The notes under the pieces were generated by a model. The model ran no database searches. It was given only the letters and a program-made list of their open reading frames with translations, and was not told the origin of the DNA. A stretch of 6,536 bases of DNA, from NCBI GenBank assembly GCA_945878835.1, contig CAMCUG010000084.1, positions 1 through 6,536 of the forward strand, in the 5' to 3' direction. The translations under genes were made by a program, and so were the position numbers. Of the stretch, positions 1 to 6,167 are shown in pieces; the first letter of the stretch is position 1; the number at the start of each line of letters is the position of its first letter. Origin of the DNA: Chryseobacterium gleum (lineage in GTDB: Bacteria > Bacteroidota > Bacteroidia > Flavobacteriales_D > Sanyastnellaceae).

Positions 1-45
1 GAGAATGGGGAAGAAAAGTTAAGAGAGGGGAAGAGAGGGGAAGAA
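1..45 (+). repeat. Purine-rich 10-bp tandem repeat inside dapB
   Basis: The unit AAGAGAGGGG occurs twice exactly (21-30 and 31-40). Degenerate flanking units lie at 1-10 (GAGAATGGGG), 11-20 (AAGAAAAGTT) and 41-45 (AAGAA). Only 3 of the 45 bases are pyrimidines. The unit is not a multiple of three, so gain or loss of one copy would shift the dapB frame; the present copy number leaves the frame open to the conserved C-terminus. The repeat may continue to the left of the window. That it is a slippage site is inference. Confidence 0.75.
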
Positions 46-252
46 ATTCTGAACGCGCTGAACATTTCAGCGCTGCGTTTACCCGATGTTCCGGGAACGC
101 ATACCGTTCGCTACACGAGCGAAATTGACACCATTGAATTGAAACATGAAGCCCACAACAGAAAAGGATTTGCCGCAGGTGCGATTCGCGCTGCAGAGTT
201 TCTTCATGGAAAGTCTGGTGTCTATACCATGAAAGATGTCTTGAATTTGTAA
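1..252 (+). CDS. dapB: 4-hydroxy-tetrahydrodipicolinate reductase, C-terminal part (5' end outside window)
   Basis: DapB is the cytoplasmic NAD(P)H-dependent reductase that makes tetrahydrodipicolinate for lysine and meso-diaminopimelate synthesis. Only the last 83 codons are visible, in frame 1, ending in TAA at 250-252. Fragment residues 30-83 carry the family's C-terminal signature: VPGTHTV, then SEIDTIELKHEAHNRKGFA, then GAIRAAEFL and the closing GVYTMKDVLNL, which closely matches other Bacteroidota DapB ends. The N-terminal Rossmann nucleotide-binding domain and the catalytic histidine/lysine region lie upstream and are not seen. Fragment residues 1-21 are low-complexity and charged (ENGEEKLREGKRGEE), encoded by a purine-rich repeat, in a part of the protein just before the signature that I believe is variable in the family. 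lepB follows after 24 bp on the same strand, so the two are probably co-transcribed. Identification is firm; the state of the missing 5' part is unknown. Confidence 0.94.
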   Translation, partial: ENGEEKLREGKRGEEILNALNISALRLPDVPGTHTVRYTSEIDTIELKHEAHNRKGFAAGAIRAAEFLHGKSGVYTMKDVLNL

Positions 253-276
253 CTTCGCCACACTAATAAAAAGAAA

Positions 277-1947
277 ATGAATCTTATTCCTTGGATATTA
301 CTTCTGTTGTTAATCGCTATTCAATGCGCTACCACTCCCGCTTTAATGAAGCGAAGCGGATTGACTTTTAAGCTCCCTGGATTTATTCCTATTCTGCATT
401 TTCTTCCTATGCTGAAAATAATTGGAAGACCTTGGTATTGGTCCCTACTTCTTTTAGTACCGGGCGTTAACCTAATCATGTTGGTTATTGTGAATGTTGA
501 AATGGGCATCGTCTTCAACCAACGTTCTGCAGGATCACAATGGAAATTCGGAGCGTTGCCGTGGTATGCACTTTATGAATTGGCCTTCAAAAAGAATGAA
601 GAAAAATACGTAGGTCCGCGCAATTGGAAAGACAAGAAAAAAAGCTGGGGTCGCGAATGGGGAGAAGCCATTTTGTTCGCCGTTGTTGCTGCAAGTATTA
701 TCCGATCGTTCACTTTCGAAGCCTTCACCATCCCTACTCCATCTATGGAAGCAAGTATGAAAGTTGGAGATTATTTATTTGTAGACAAGTTCACTTACGG
801 AACGCGTTTGCCCATGACACCGGTTTCTATTCCGTTTTTCCACAATGCGATTCCAGGCGGATTAACGAACAGCTATCTCAGTTGGTTCAGTTTGCCTTTC
901 ATGCGCACGCCGGGATTCGGAAAAGTAGAACGCTTTGATCCAGTGGTATTCAATTTTCCAAATGGAGATACGGTTTTGGTTGATCCGTATTACGTTGGGC
1001 ACAATTATCAAGAACTATTGAGAAACGAAGCAATAACCATTGCTGGAGGAAATATCGATTTGTACTTGTCTGACAGAGCGAAATACGAAGCCATGGCGCG
1101 TAGCAATTTCAACGAGAAAAAAGTGTGTAGGTCTTGTCGCGAAAACACTCCAGGTGGAAGAGGGAATTTGAAAATCGGCGGAACGCGCTACCGCCCACTC
1201 GACAAAAAAGAAATGTACATCAAGCGTTGTATTGGACTTCCTTGGGAAACGCTGGAAGTCCGCGACGGACAAGTATTCATTAACGGATCTGCGATTGAAA
1301 GCAAAGCTGGCATGATGTGGAATCATATGATTTCGGTTTCTTCTCCATCTGCTATTTCAAAACTTCAACGTGATTTTGGGAAATTGAACAGCGAAATTCA
1401 AATGGTAAATCAAGAAGGGAGTATGTTGCTCGTGCCATTAACGGCAGATGAGGCAAATAAAATGCGTGGTATGGCGAGTGACTTTCCGAGCGTTGTTCAA
1501 TACCAAGATACTACACCGGAAAATTCATTATCTATTTATCCAAATTCTGCAGACTATCCTTTCAAAACTTGGTCTATCGATCGGTATGGTCCTATGACTA
1601 TTCCTGCTGAAGGTATGACTATTGAAATGTCGCACGATGCTTTCGTTCGTTACGGAAGAGTGATTGGTGCATATGAAGGAAATACCATTCAAGAGAAAGA
1701 CGGGAAAATTTTCATCAACGGTCAAGAAGCAGCGACTTATACTTTCAAGCAGAACTATTACTTCATGATGGGAGACAATCGTCATCACAGCGCCGATAGT
1801 CGTTGCTGGGGATTTGTACCTGAAGATCACATTGTTGGAAAAGCGGTGTTCACTTGGTTCTCGAAAGAGAATAATGAATACCATGGCGGCAATAAATCAT
1901 GGTTAGAGCAGATTCGTTGGGATCGTATCTTCCATCTGGTAGATTAA
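277..1947 (+). CDS. lepB: Signal peptidase I (Bacteroidota long form)
   Basis: Type I signal peptidase (family S26), an inner-membrane Ser/Lys protease that removes signal peptides from exported proteins. The 556-residue product has hydrophobic segments at about 2-20, 54-73 and 131-149. The last leads into box B, PTPSMEAS, with Ser156 as the expected nucleophile. Box C is RFDPVVFNFPNGD (219-231). Box D is YIKRCIGLPWE (314-324), with Lys316 as the general base. Box E is GDNRHHSADSRCWGFVPEDHIVGKA-like (499-523). Large insertions between boxes C and D (about 235-310) and D and E (about 340-440) make it much longer than E. coli LepB (324 aa), as is usual in Bacteroidota. Box D reads GLPWE where GLPGD is normal, and the first insertion has a CxxC pair (Cys284, Cys287). 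The ATG at 277 follows an A-rich stretch without a Shine-Dalgarno site. dapB ends 24 bp upstream and wbqC begins 9 bp downstream. Confidence 0.97.
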   Translation: MNLIPWILLLLLIAIQCATTPALMKRSGLTFKLPGFIPILHFLPMLKIIGRPWYWSLLLLVPGVNLIMLVIVNVEMGIVFNQRSAGSQWKFGALPWYALYELAFKKNEEKYVGPRNWKDKKKSWGREWGEAILFAVVAASIIRSFTFEAFTIPTPSMEASMKVGDYLFVDKFTYGTRLPMTPVSIPFFHNAIPGGLTNSYLSWFSLPFMRTPGFGKVERFDPVVFNFPNGDTVLVDPYYVGHNYQELLRNEAITIAGGNIDLYLSDRAKYEAMARSNFNEKKVCRSCRENTPGGRGNLKIGGTRYRPLDKKEMYIKRCIGLPWETLEVRDGQVFINGSAIESKAGMMWNHMISVSSPSAISKLQRDFGKLNSEIQMVNQEGSMLLVPLTADEANKMRGMASDFPSVVQYQDTTPENSLSIYPNSADYPFKTWSIDRYGPMTIPAEGMTIEMSHDAFVRYGRVIGAYEGNTIQEKDGKIFINGQEAATYTFKQNYYFMMGDNRHHSADSRCWGFVPEDHIVGKAVFTWFSKENNEYHGGNKSWLEQIRWDRIFHLVD

Positions 1948-1956
1948 GAATTTCGA

Positions 1957-2571
1957 ATGAACGCGCTTCCGCTTTGTTGCTTCGCTCCTGTGAGTTGGTA
2001 TGTTTTGTATGCTGAAGACAATTTCGCTTTAAGCAACGAAGAGTATTTTCAGAAACAAACGTATCGCAATCGATTCGACATACTCGCGGGCAACGGCATT
2101 CAAACCCTTACTATTCCCGTTGAATCGACTGGAGGTGAGCGTACGCTTCTTCGCGACATACGTATTAGTCCGGAATACAGTGGAAAGAAAACCCTACAAG
2201 CCATTCGCAGCGCCTACGGTAATTCAGCGATGTATGATTTTATTGATGTTGAACTGGAAGAACTTTTTTTGAAGGAAGAAAGGTTTTTGATTGATTTCAA
2301 TATCAAAGCGCATGACTGGAGTTTGAAATGGTTTTCAAAGATTCCGAAGGAAAGATTGATTGAATCAAAGATTCCGAAGGAAAGATTGGCGGAGCCAAAG
2401 ATTCTTGACGAAAGATGGAAACAGCGAGGGACGAGGCCTGTTGAATTGAAGAGTTATCCGCAGGTATTTGCCGATCGATTTCCGTTTGAAAAAGACTTGT
2501 CTATTCTCGATGCCATTTTCAATTTGGGAAAGACCTCTGTGAAGGCGCTTGGGCATGTTAACAATTCCTGA
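1957..2571 (+). CDS. WbqC-family protein
   Basis: A 204-residue protein of the WbqC-like family (named after a gene from an O-antigen cluster; biochemical role not established). Visible family features: an N-terminal LPLCCFAPVSWY (4-15) corresponding to the usual LPxxYFGPVxYY; ENYQKQTYRNR-like residues 29-39 (EYFQKQTYRNR); LTIPV (51-55); KKTLQAIRSAYGNSAMYDF (77-95); the FLIDFNI segment (110-116); and a C-terminal YPQVFADRFPFEKDLSILDAIFNLG stretch (167-191). Between the last two lies a charged 10-residue tandem repeat (127-156), so this linker has been expanded. The gene starts 9 bp after lepB, the neighbour order often seen in Flavobacteriales, so it is probably co-transcribed with dapB-lepB. 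No signal peptide or membrane segment is evident, so it is likely cytoplasmic. Family membership is well supported; function is not known. Confidence 0.9.
   Translation: MNALPLCCFAPVSWYVLYAEDNFALSNEEYFQKQTYRNRFDILAGNGIQTLTIPVESTGGERTLLRDIRISPEYSGKKTLQAIRSAYGNSAMYDFIDVELEELFLKEERFLIDFNIKAHDWSLKWFSKIPKERLIESKIPKERLAEPKILDERWKQRGTRPVELKSYPQVFADRFPFEKDLSILDAIFNLGKTSVKALGHVNNS
2335..2424 (+). repeat. 30-bp in-frame tandem repeat in the WbqC-family gene
   Basis: There are three head-to-tail 30-bp units: 2335-2364, 2365-2394 and a diverged 2395-2424. The first two share their first 24 bases exactly and match at 26 of 30 positions. They are codon-aligned and encode SKIPKERLIE, SKIPKERLAE and PKILDERWKQ. 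The near identity of units 1 and 2 at DNA level, including third codon positions, points to recent duplication. The unit keeps the reading frame, so copy number can change without breaking the gene. Confidence 0.9.
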
Positions 2572-2582
2572 AATTAGTTTCG
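2549..2582 (+). promoter_or_regulatory. Possible weak flavobacterial-type promoter ahead of gldG
   Basis: TTG at 2549-2551 and TAGTTTCG at 2575-2582 are separated by 23 bp. This resembles the Bacteroidota TTG / TANNTTTG promoter pattern with one mismatch in the -7 element. It sits at the end of the WbqC-family gene and in the 43-bp gap before gldG, the largest gap in the + strand gene series. The match is weak and could be chance; gldG may simply be transcribed from upstream. Confidence 0.2.
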
Positions 2583-2614
2583 TATTTCGCTGAAAGCATT
2601 GCATTTTTGCAAGG

Positions 2615-4354
2615 ATGAAGAAACGCAATTCCGACCTCGTTCAATTTTTTCTAACCGTAGGTATTTTATGTGCTGTTGCGCTACTTTCCTCGGTTGTCTT
2701 TTTCAAATTAGATATCACCGCAGAAAAGAGAAATTCACTTTCTAAAACATCGTTAGAGATGTTGGAAAGCTTGGAAGAGCCTGTGTATGTGCGTGTGTAT
2801 TTGCATGGCGAATTTCCCGCAGACTACAAGCGTTTGGAACAAGCCGTGGAAGAGCGTTTGGCTGAATTCAACAGTTTAAGCGACGGACTCATCGAATACG
2901 AATTCATTGATCCGTATGAAGAAGCCGATGAGAAAAAACGTCAAGAGATTTTCGCTGCGTTGGATGAAAAAGGATTGAAATTTTCGAACATTTCCTACGA
3001 GCAAGACGGCGCCGAAGTCAACAAAATTATTTGGCCTGGTGCTATTGTGGAATACAAGGGCAAAGAATATCCTGTTCAATTCATGCGAAGCGAAATGCCA
3101 CTATCTGATCCAGAGATGGTAAACTTCTCTGTAAACAATTTGGAATACGAATTGGCGAGTAGTTTCCGTAGAATTTTGCGTGATCGCAAGCCGTTGATTG
3201 GTGTGCTAGAAGGACACAAAGAAATTCAACGCATTCACATGGCCGATTTGCTCTACACGTTGAAAGACAATTACAACGTGAAGCCTGTTACCATCAATGG
3301 AAAATTAAATGCGTTGAGCGACAAGCTTCCGGAATTTCAGTACCGTTCTAACGCCTACGACATGCTTATTGTAGCGGGTCCAGACACTGTTATTCCAGAC
3401 AAAGACCGTTTCCTCATTGACCAGTTTGTGATGAACGGAGGAAAAGTATTGTGGATGCTCGACGCGCTTCATATGGATCTAGACAGCATTAAAACGGGTG
3501 GATTGGCCATGGCCGTTTCGAACGAGAACGGATTGTATGAAATGTTGTACGAATACGGTGTTCGTTTGAATAGAAATATGGTCATCGATTTTCAAGGCGC
3601 TCCAATTATTCTCGATAACGGACCTATGGGCAATCAGAGAAGTTATGTGGAAAAGAGCAACTACTTCGCTCCTATTCTCACTTCTGAAAAACATTCGCAT
3701 CCGATTGCCGCGAACCTCGATCCTATCTTCACAGAATTCGCGGGATCTATTGACACCGTGAATCAAAGCAAGAACATTCGCAAGACTCCGTTTTTGTTTT
3801 CTTCCGATTTGGCGAAAGAATTTAAAGCGCCTGTTCGAATAGACTTGGAATTGTTGCGTGAGACAGGAGACTATTTCAAAACCAGCAACAAACCGAATCA
3901 GGTGATGGGTATTTTGCTGGAAGGAACTTTCTCTTCTGCCTTCAACGATTACCTTCCAGATAGCGTAAGAAAATCTCCTGAAATCTCCTATCGCTCATCG
4001 AGCGAACCAACGCGTATGATTGTCATCTCAGACGCCGACATTGCCTATAACGAAGTTCAAGTTGAAAACGGAAAAGAATATCCTTTGCCACTGGGATACA
4101 GCAAGCAATTCAAACGTGTGGTTTATGACAACAAAGATTTACTTTTGAACTGTGTGAATTATCTTTTAGATGACGCGAGCTTAATTGATGTTCGCTCGCG
4201 CAACATTCAAGTGAGAAAACTTGACAAGGATAAAATTTCCAACGAAAAAAACTATTGGAAATCGTTGAATACTGCATCTCCGCTTTTCGTTTTGGCCATC
4301 TTCGGAACGACAATCATTTATTCAAGAAAAAAGCGTTGGACCAAGCAGAACTAA
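2615..4354 (+). CDS. gldG: Gliding-motility-associated ABC transporter auxiliary protein GldG
   Basis: GldG is the substrate-binding-like, membrane-anchored component proposed to work with permease GldF and ATPase GldA in gliding of Flavobacteriia. The 579-residue product has a short basic N-terminus, a membrane anchor at about 8-30, then the conserved start of the family, DITAEKRNSLSKTS (33-46), VYVRVYLHGEFPA (57-69) and LIEYEFIDPYEE (92-103). A GATase1-like section follows, with YDMLIVAGP (248-256) and FLIDQFVMNGGKVLWMLDA (267-285). Near the C-terminus, LLLNCVNYLLDD and LIDVRSRNIQVRKLDKDKI motifs precede a second hydrophobic segment (about 556-569) and a basic tail, so most of the protein should lie in the periplasm. 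Length is normal for the family. No gldF precedes it; the WbqC-family gene ends 43 bp upstream. The DUF4340 gene begins 1 bp after the stop, so the two are surely co-transcribed. Presence of GldG alone does not prove that the organism glides. Confidence 0.93.
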   Translation: MKKRNSDLVQFFLTVGILCAVALLSSVVFFKLDITAEKRNSLSKTSLEMLESLEEPVYVRVYLHGEFPADYKRLEQAVEERLAEFNSLSDGLIEYEFIDPYEEADEKKRQEIFAALDEKGLKFSNISYEQDGAEVNKIIWPGAIVEYKGKEYPVQFMRSEMPLSDPEMVNFSVNNLEYELASSFRRILRDRKPLIGVLEGHKEIQRIHMADLLYTLKDNYNVKPVTINGKLNALSDKLPEFQYRSNAYDMLIVAGPDTVIPDKDRFLIDQFVMNGGKVLWMLDALHMDLDSIKTGGLAMAVSNENGLYEMLYEYGVRLNRNMVIDFQGAPIILDNGPMGNQRSYVEKSNYFAPILTSEKHSHPIAANLDPIFTEFAGSIDTVNQSKNIRKTPFLFSSDLAKEFKAPVRIDLELLRETGDYFKTSNKPNQVMGILLEGTFSSAFNDYLPDSVRKSPEISYRSSSEPTRMIVISDADIAYNEVQVENGKEYPLPLGYSKQFKRVVYDNKDLLLNCVNYLLDDASLIDVRSRNIQVRKLDKDKISNEKNYWKSLNTASPLFVLAIFGTTIIYSRKKRWTKQN

Positions 4355-4355
4355 G

Positions 4356-5393
4356 ATGAAAAAAAAGAATGTTATTCTCCTTGTGTTGTTTTTAATTCTG
4401 GCAGGGACAGCCGTTTTCCTTTATCCGAAACTCAGCAAAAAAAGTTCAACAGGAGACAATCCGTTCATGCAGTTTTCTATTGAGGACACTGCGTCTGTTT
4501 CAAAAGTTACCATTCAAGATAGAAATGGAAATGTGGCTTTGTTGGAAAGAAAAAACGGAAGCAACGAATGGACCATCAACAAAAAATACAATGCTCGAAA
4601 AGATGTCATTAAACTTCTTCTTGAATGTTTTCATGATGTTCGTGTAAGAGGAAATGTCCCAACGAAGATGCGCGATAACATGATGAGTGTAATGGCGACC
4701 TCGGCGAAAGAGGTTAAAATCTACGGGAAGAACAACGAGCTTTTAAAAACGATCTTCGTTGGTCCGAATACCCAAGACCACATGGGAACCATTATGCTGT
4801 TGGAAACACCCGAAGACGGCCGGAGCGAAGAACCCTACATTACCCACATTGAAGGATTCACTGGATTTCTAAATCCGCGCTTTTTTATTGAAGAAATGGA
4901 ATGGCGCAGCACAGATATATTTTACTATCCGAATAACGACATTGCTGAAATTGAATTGCTGCACATGACAGACCCGTCGAGCAGCTTCAAGTTAACACAC
5001 TTCGGAAACAACAAACTTAAATTCGAACGTTACCTCAATGGAACGCTTACTCCTTTTGCTCAGCTCGACACCGCGTTGGCCTTCGATTTAATGAAACGTA
5101 TGCGAAAGGTTAATATTGAGACCTACAACACCATGCTTAAGCCAACTGCAGCAGACTCAATAAAGAGTATTACACCAACCTTTGTATTGCGCGTAAAGAA
5201 CAATGCTGGGGCTATTACTTCTCTTAATTTGTATTTGAAGAAAGCTAAGGAGATGACTCCTGATGCAACTGGACAAATGACGCCGTTCGATCCTGAGTAT
5301 TTCTGGGCTAAGACAGATGCGAATGAAATTGGACTTGCGCAGTTCTTTGTTTTCGAACCCTTGCTGCAGCCTGCAGGATTTTACGGCAGATAA
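4356..5393 (+). CDS. DUF4340 domain-containing membrane-anchored protein
   Basis: A 345-residue protein with a basic start (MKKKN), one membrane segment at about 6-23 and a predicted periplasmic body. It resembles DUF4340 proteins: FSIEDTASVSKVTIQ (40-54), the EWTINKKYNARKDVIKLLL segment (71-89, typical W-I-x-x-x-Y-x-A spacing) and FLNPRFFIEEMEWRSTDIF (171-189). No enzyme motif is visible and function is unknown. DUF4340 proteins are often encoded next to GldG-like ABC auxiliary proteins in other bacteria; here the start codon lies 1 bp after the gldG stop, which argues for a shared complex. The gene ends 2 bp from the convergent RNA methyltransferase gene. There is no lipobox cysteine, so it is anchored by the N-terminal helix. 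Confidence is high for the coding region and good for the family. Confidence 0.85.
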   Translation: MKKKNVILLVLFLILAGTAVFLYPKLSKKSSTGDNPFMQFSIEDTASVSKVTIQDRNGNVALLERKNGSNEWTINKKYNARKDVIKLLLECFHDVRVRGNVPTKMRDNMMSVMATSAKEVKIYGKNNELLKTIFVGPNTQDHMGTIMLLETPEDGRSEEPYITHIEGFTGFLNPRFFIEEMEWRSTDIFYYPNNDIAEIELLHMTDPSSSFKLTHFGNNKLKFERYLNGTLTPFAQLDTALAFDLMKRMRKVNIETYNTMLKPTAADSIKSITPTFVLRVKNNAGAITSLNLYLKKAKEMTPDATGQMTPFDPEYFWAKTDANEIGLAQFFVFEPLLQPAGFYGR

Positions 5394-5395
5394 TT

Positions 5396-6124
5396 TTATT
5401 TCGAAGTGGAAAGCGCAAATAGCGCGATTCCAGCTGCAATAGCGGCGTTCAAGCTTTCAGCTTCTCCCATTGCTGGAATGGTAACACATTCTTGCGCGGC
5501 ATGCACAAACTCATTCGACACGCCATGGCTTTCACTTCCAACTACCAACGCCCATTTTTCAGGGGCACGAAATTCTTGAATGGGAGTGCCGTTCAAATTA
5601 GCAGCTAAGACAGGAATGGCATTCGATTTACAAAACTGAGTAATTTCTTGTCCAGATGACATAACTATGGAAAGGCGCAGAATACTGCCCATGGTCGCTT
5701 GAACAACTTTCTGATTGAATGGATCTACGCAATGCTCATCGAGTAACAACGCATCAACTCCGAACCATTCACACGTACGAATAAGAGTTCCTAAATTCCC
5801 CGGATCTGATATTGAATTTGCAATGCAGAATGTTTTTCCTTTCACCGATATCAAACTCGCTAACGATTGTTTCAAAACGGCTAGGTATCCAGGTGCGTTC
5901 GTAAGGCTTGAAATCTGCTCCATGTCTCGCGAATGAATCAAGGGCACTTTCATTTCCTCTGAGAATTCCTCGTCGGTCGTAAATACCTTCACCACTTTTC
6001 CACTCGACTTTATCGCCTCCTCGACAGCCTTTTTTCCTTCTACAACGAACATTTGCTCTTGCATTCTGAATTTCTTCTGCTGCAACGAGCGAATTAGTTT
6101 GATTTCGTTCTTGGAAATGGACAT
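5396..6124 (-). CDS. TrmH/SpoU-family RNA 2'-O-methyltransferase
   Basis: SPOUT-class, S-adenosylmethionine-dependent RNA methyltransferase, 242 residues, cytoplasmic. Residues 1-85 form the SpoU substrate-binding domain (FRMQEQMFVVEGKKAVEEAI at 19-38, then TNAPGYLAVL at 75-84). Motif 1 is NSISDPGNLGTLIRT (103-117, Asn110 and Arg116 kept). VVQATMGSILRL (140-151) follows. Motif 2 is ALVVGSESHGVS (192-203) with Ser replacing the common Asn of GNE, a position that also varies in RlmB (Ala). Motif 3 is VTIPAMGEAESLNAAIAAGIAL (214-235, Asn226 kept), which with motifs 1 and 2 builds the knotted cofactor site. Target RNA (rRNA or tRNA) and exact position cannot be told from sequence. The gene is convergent with the DUF4340 gene and divergent from the BamA/TamA-like gene, a pairing common in Flavobacteriia. 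The start is taken at the ATG at 6124-6122, which gives the full N-terminal domain. Confidence 0.94.
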   Translation of the reverse strand: MSISKNEIKLIRSLQQKKFRMQEQMFVVEGKKAVEEAIKSSGKVVKVFTTDEEFSEEMKVPLIHSRDMEQISSLTNAPGYLAVLKQSLASLISVKGKTFCIANSISDPGNLGTLIRTCEWFGVDALLLDEHCVDPFNQKVVQATMGSILRLSIVMSSGQEITQFCKSNAIPVLAANLNGTPIQEFRAPEKWALVVGSESHGVSNEFVHAAQECVTIPAMGEAESLNAAIAAGIALFALSTSK

Positions 6125-6155
6125 TAAATTTTATTTCTACAAAGATGCGTTACAT

Positions 6156-6167
6156 ATTTGTACAAAT
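6156..6167. promoter_or_regulatory. Perfect 12-bp palindrome, candidate operator
   Basis: ATTTGTACAAAT at 6156-6167 is its own reverse complement. It lies in the short divergent intergenic region between the RNA methyltransferase start (6124) and the BamA/TamA-like gene, and its last two bases are the first two of the ATG at 6166-6168. Its position would suit a dimeric regulator acting on one or both genes, but no regulator is known here and a 12-bp AT-rich palindrome can arise by chance. Confidence 0.3.

Noticed and set aside
79..261. Small antisense open frame opposite the dapB end
   Set aside because: The + strand frame carries the conserved DapB C-terminus through the same bases.
1015..1884. 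Long antisense open frames within lepB (1015-1326 and 1528-1884, - strand)
   Set aside because: They lie opposite a well-conserved lepB, have no recognisable domains and look like shadows of its codon use.
2782..2800. A 19-base perfectly alternating pyrimidine-purine run, possible Z-DNA
   Set aside because: It encodes the conserved VYVRVY motif of GldG, so the valine, tyrosine and arginine codons explain it.
3479..3766. Antisense open frame within gldG
   Set aside because: No protein family features; the sense frame is clearly the gene.
5364..5376. Hairpin CTGCA-GCC-TGCAG near the end of the DUF4340 gene as a possible intrinsic terminator
   Set aside because: The stem is only 5 bp with a 3-base loop, lies inside the coding region and is followed by GATTTTA rather than a proper T-run.
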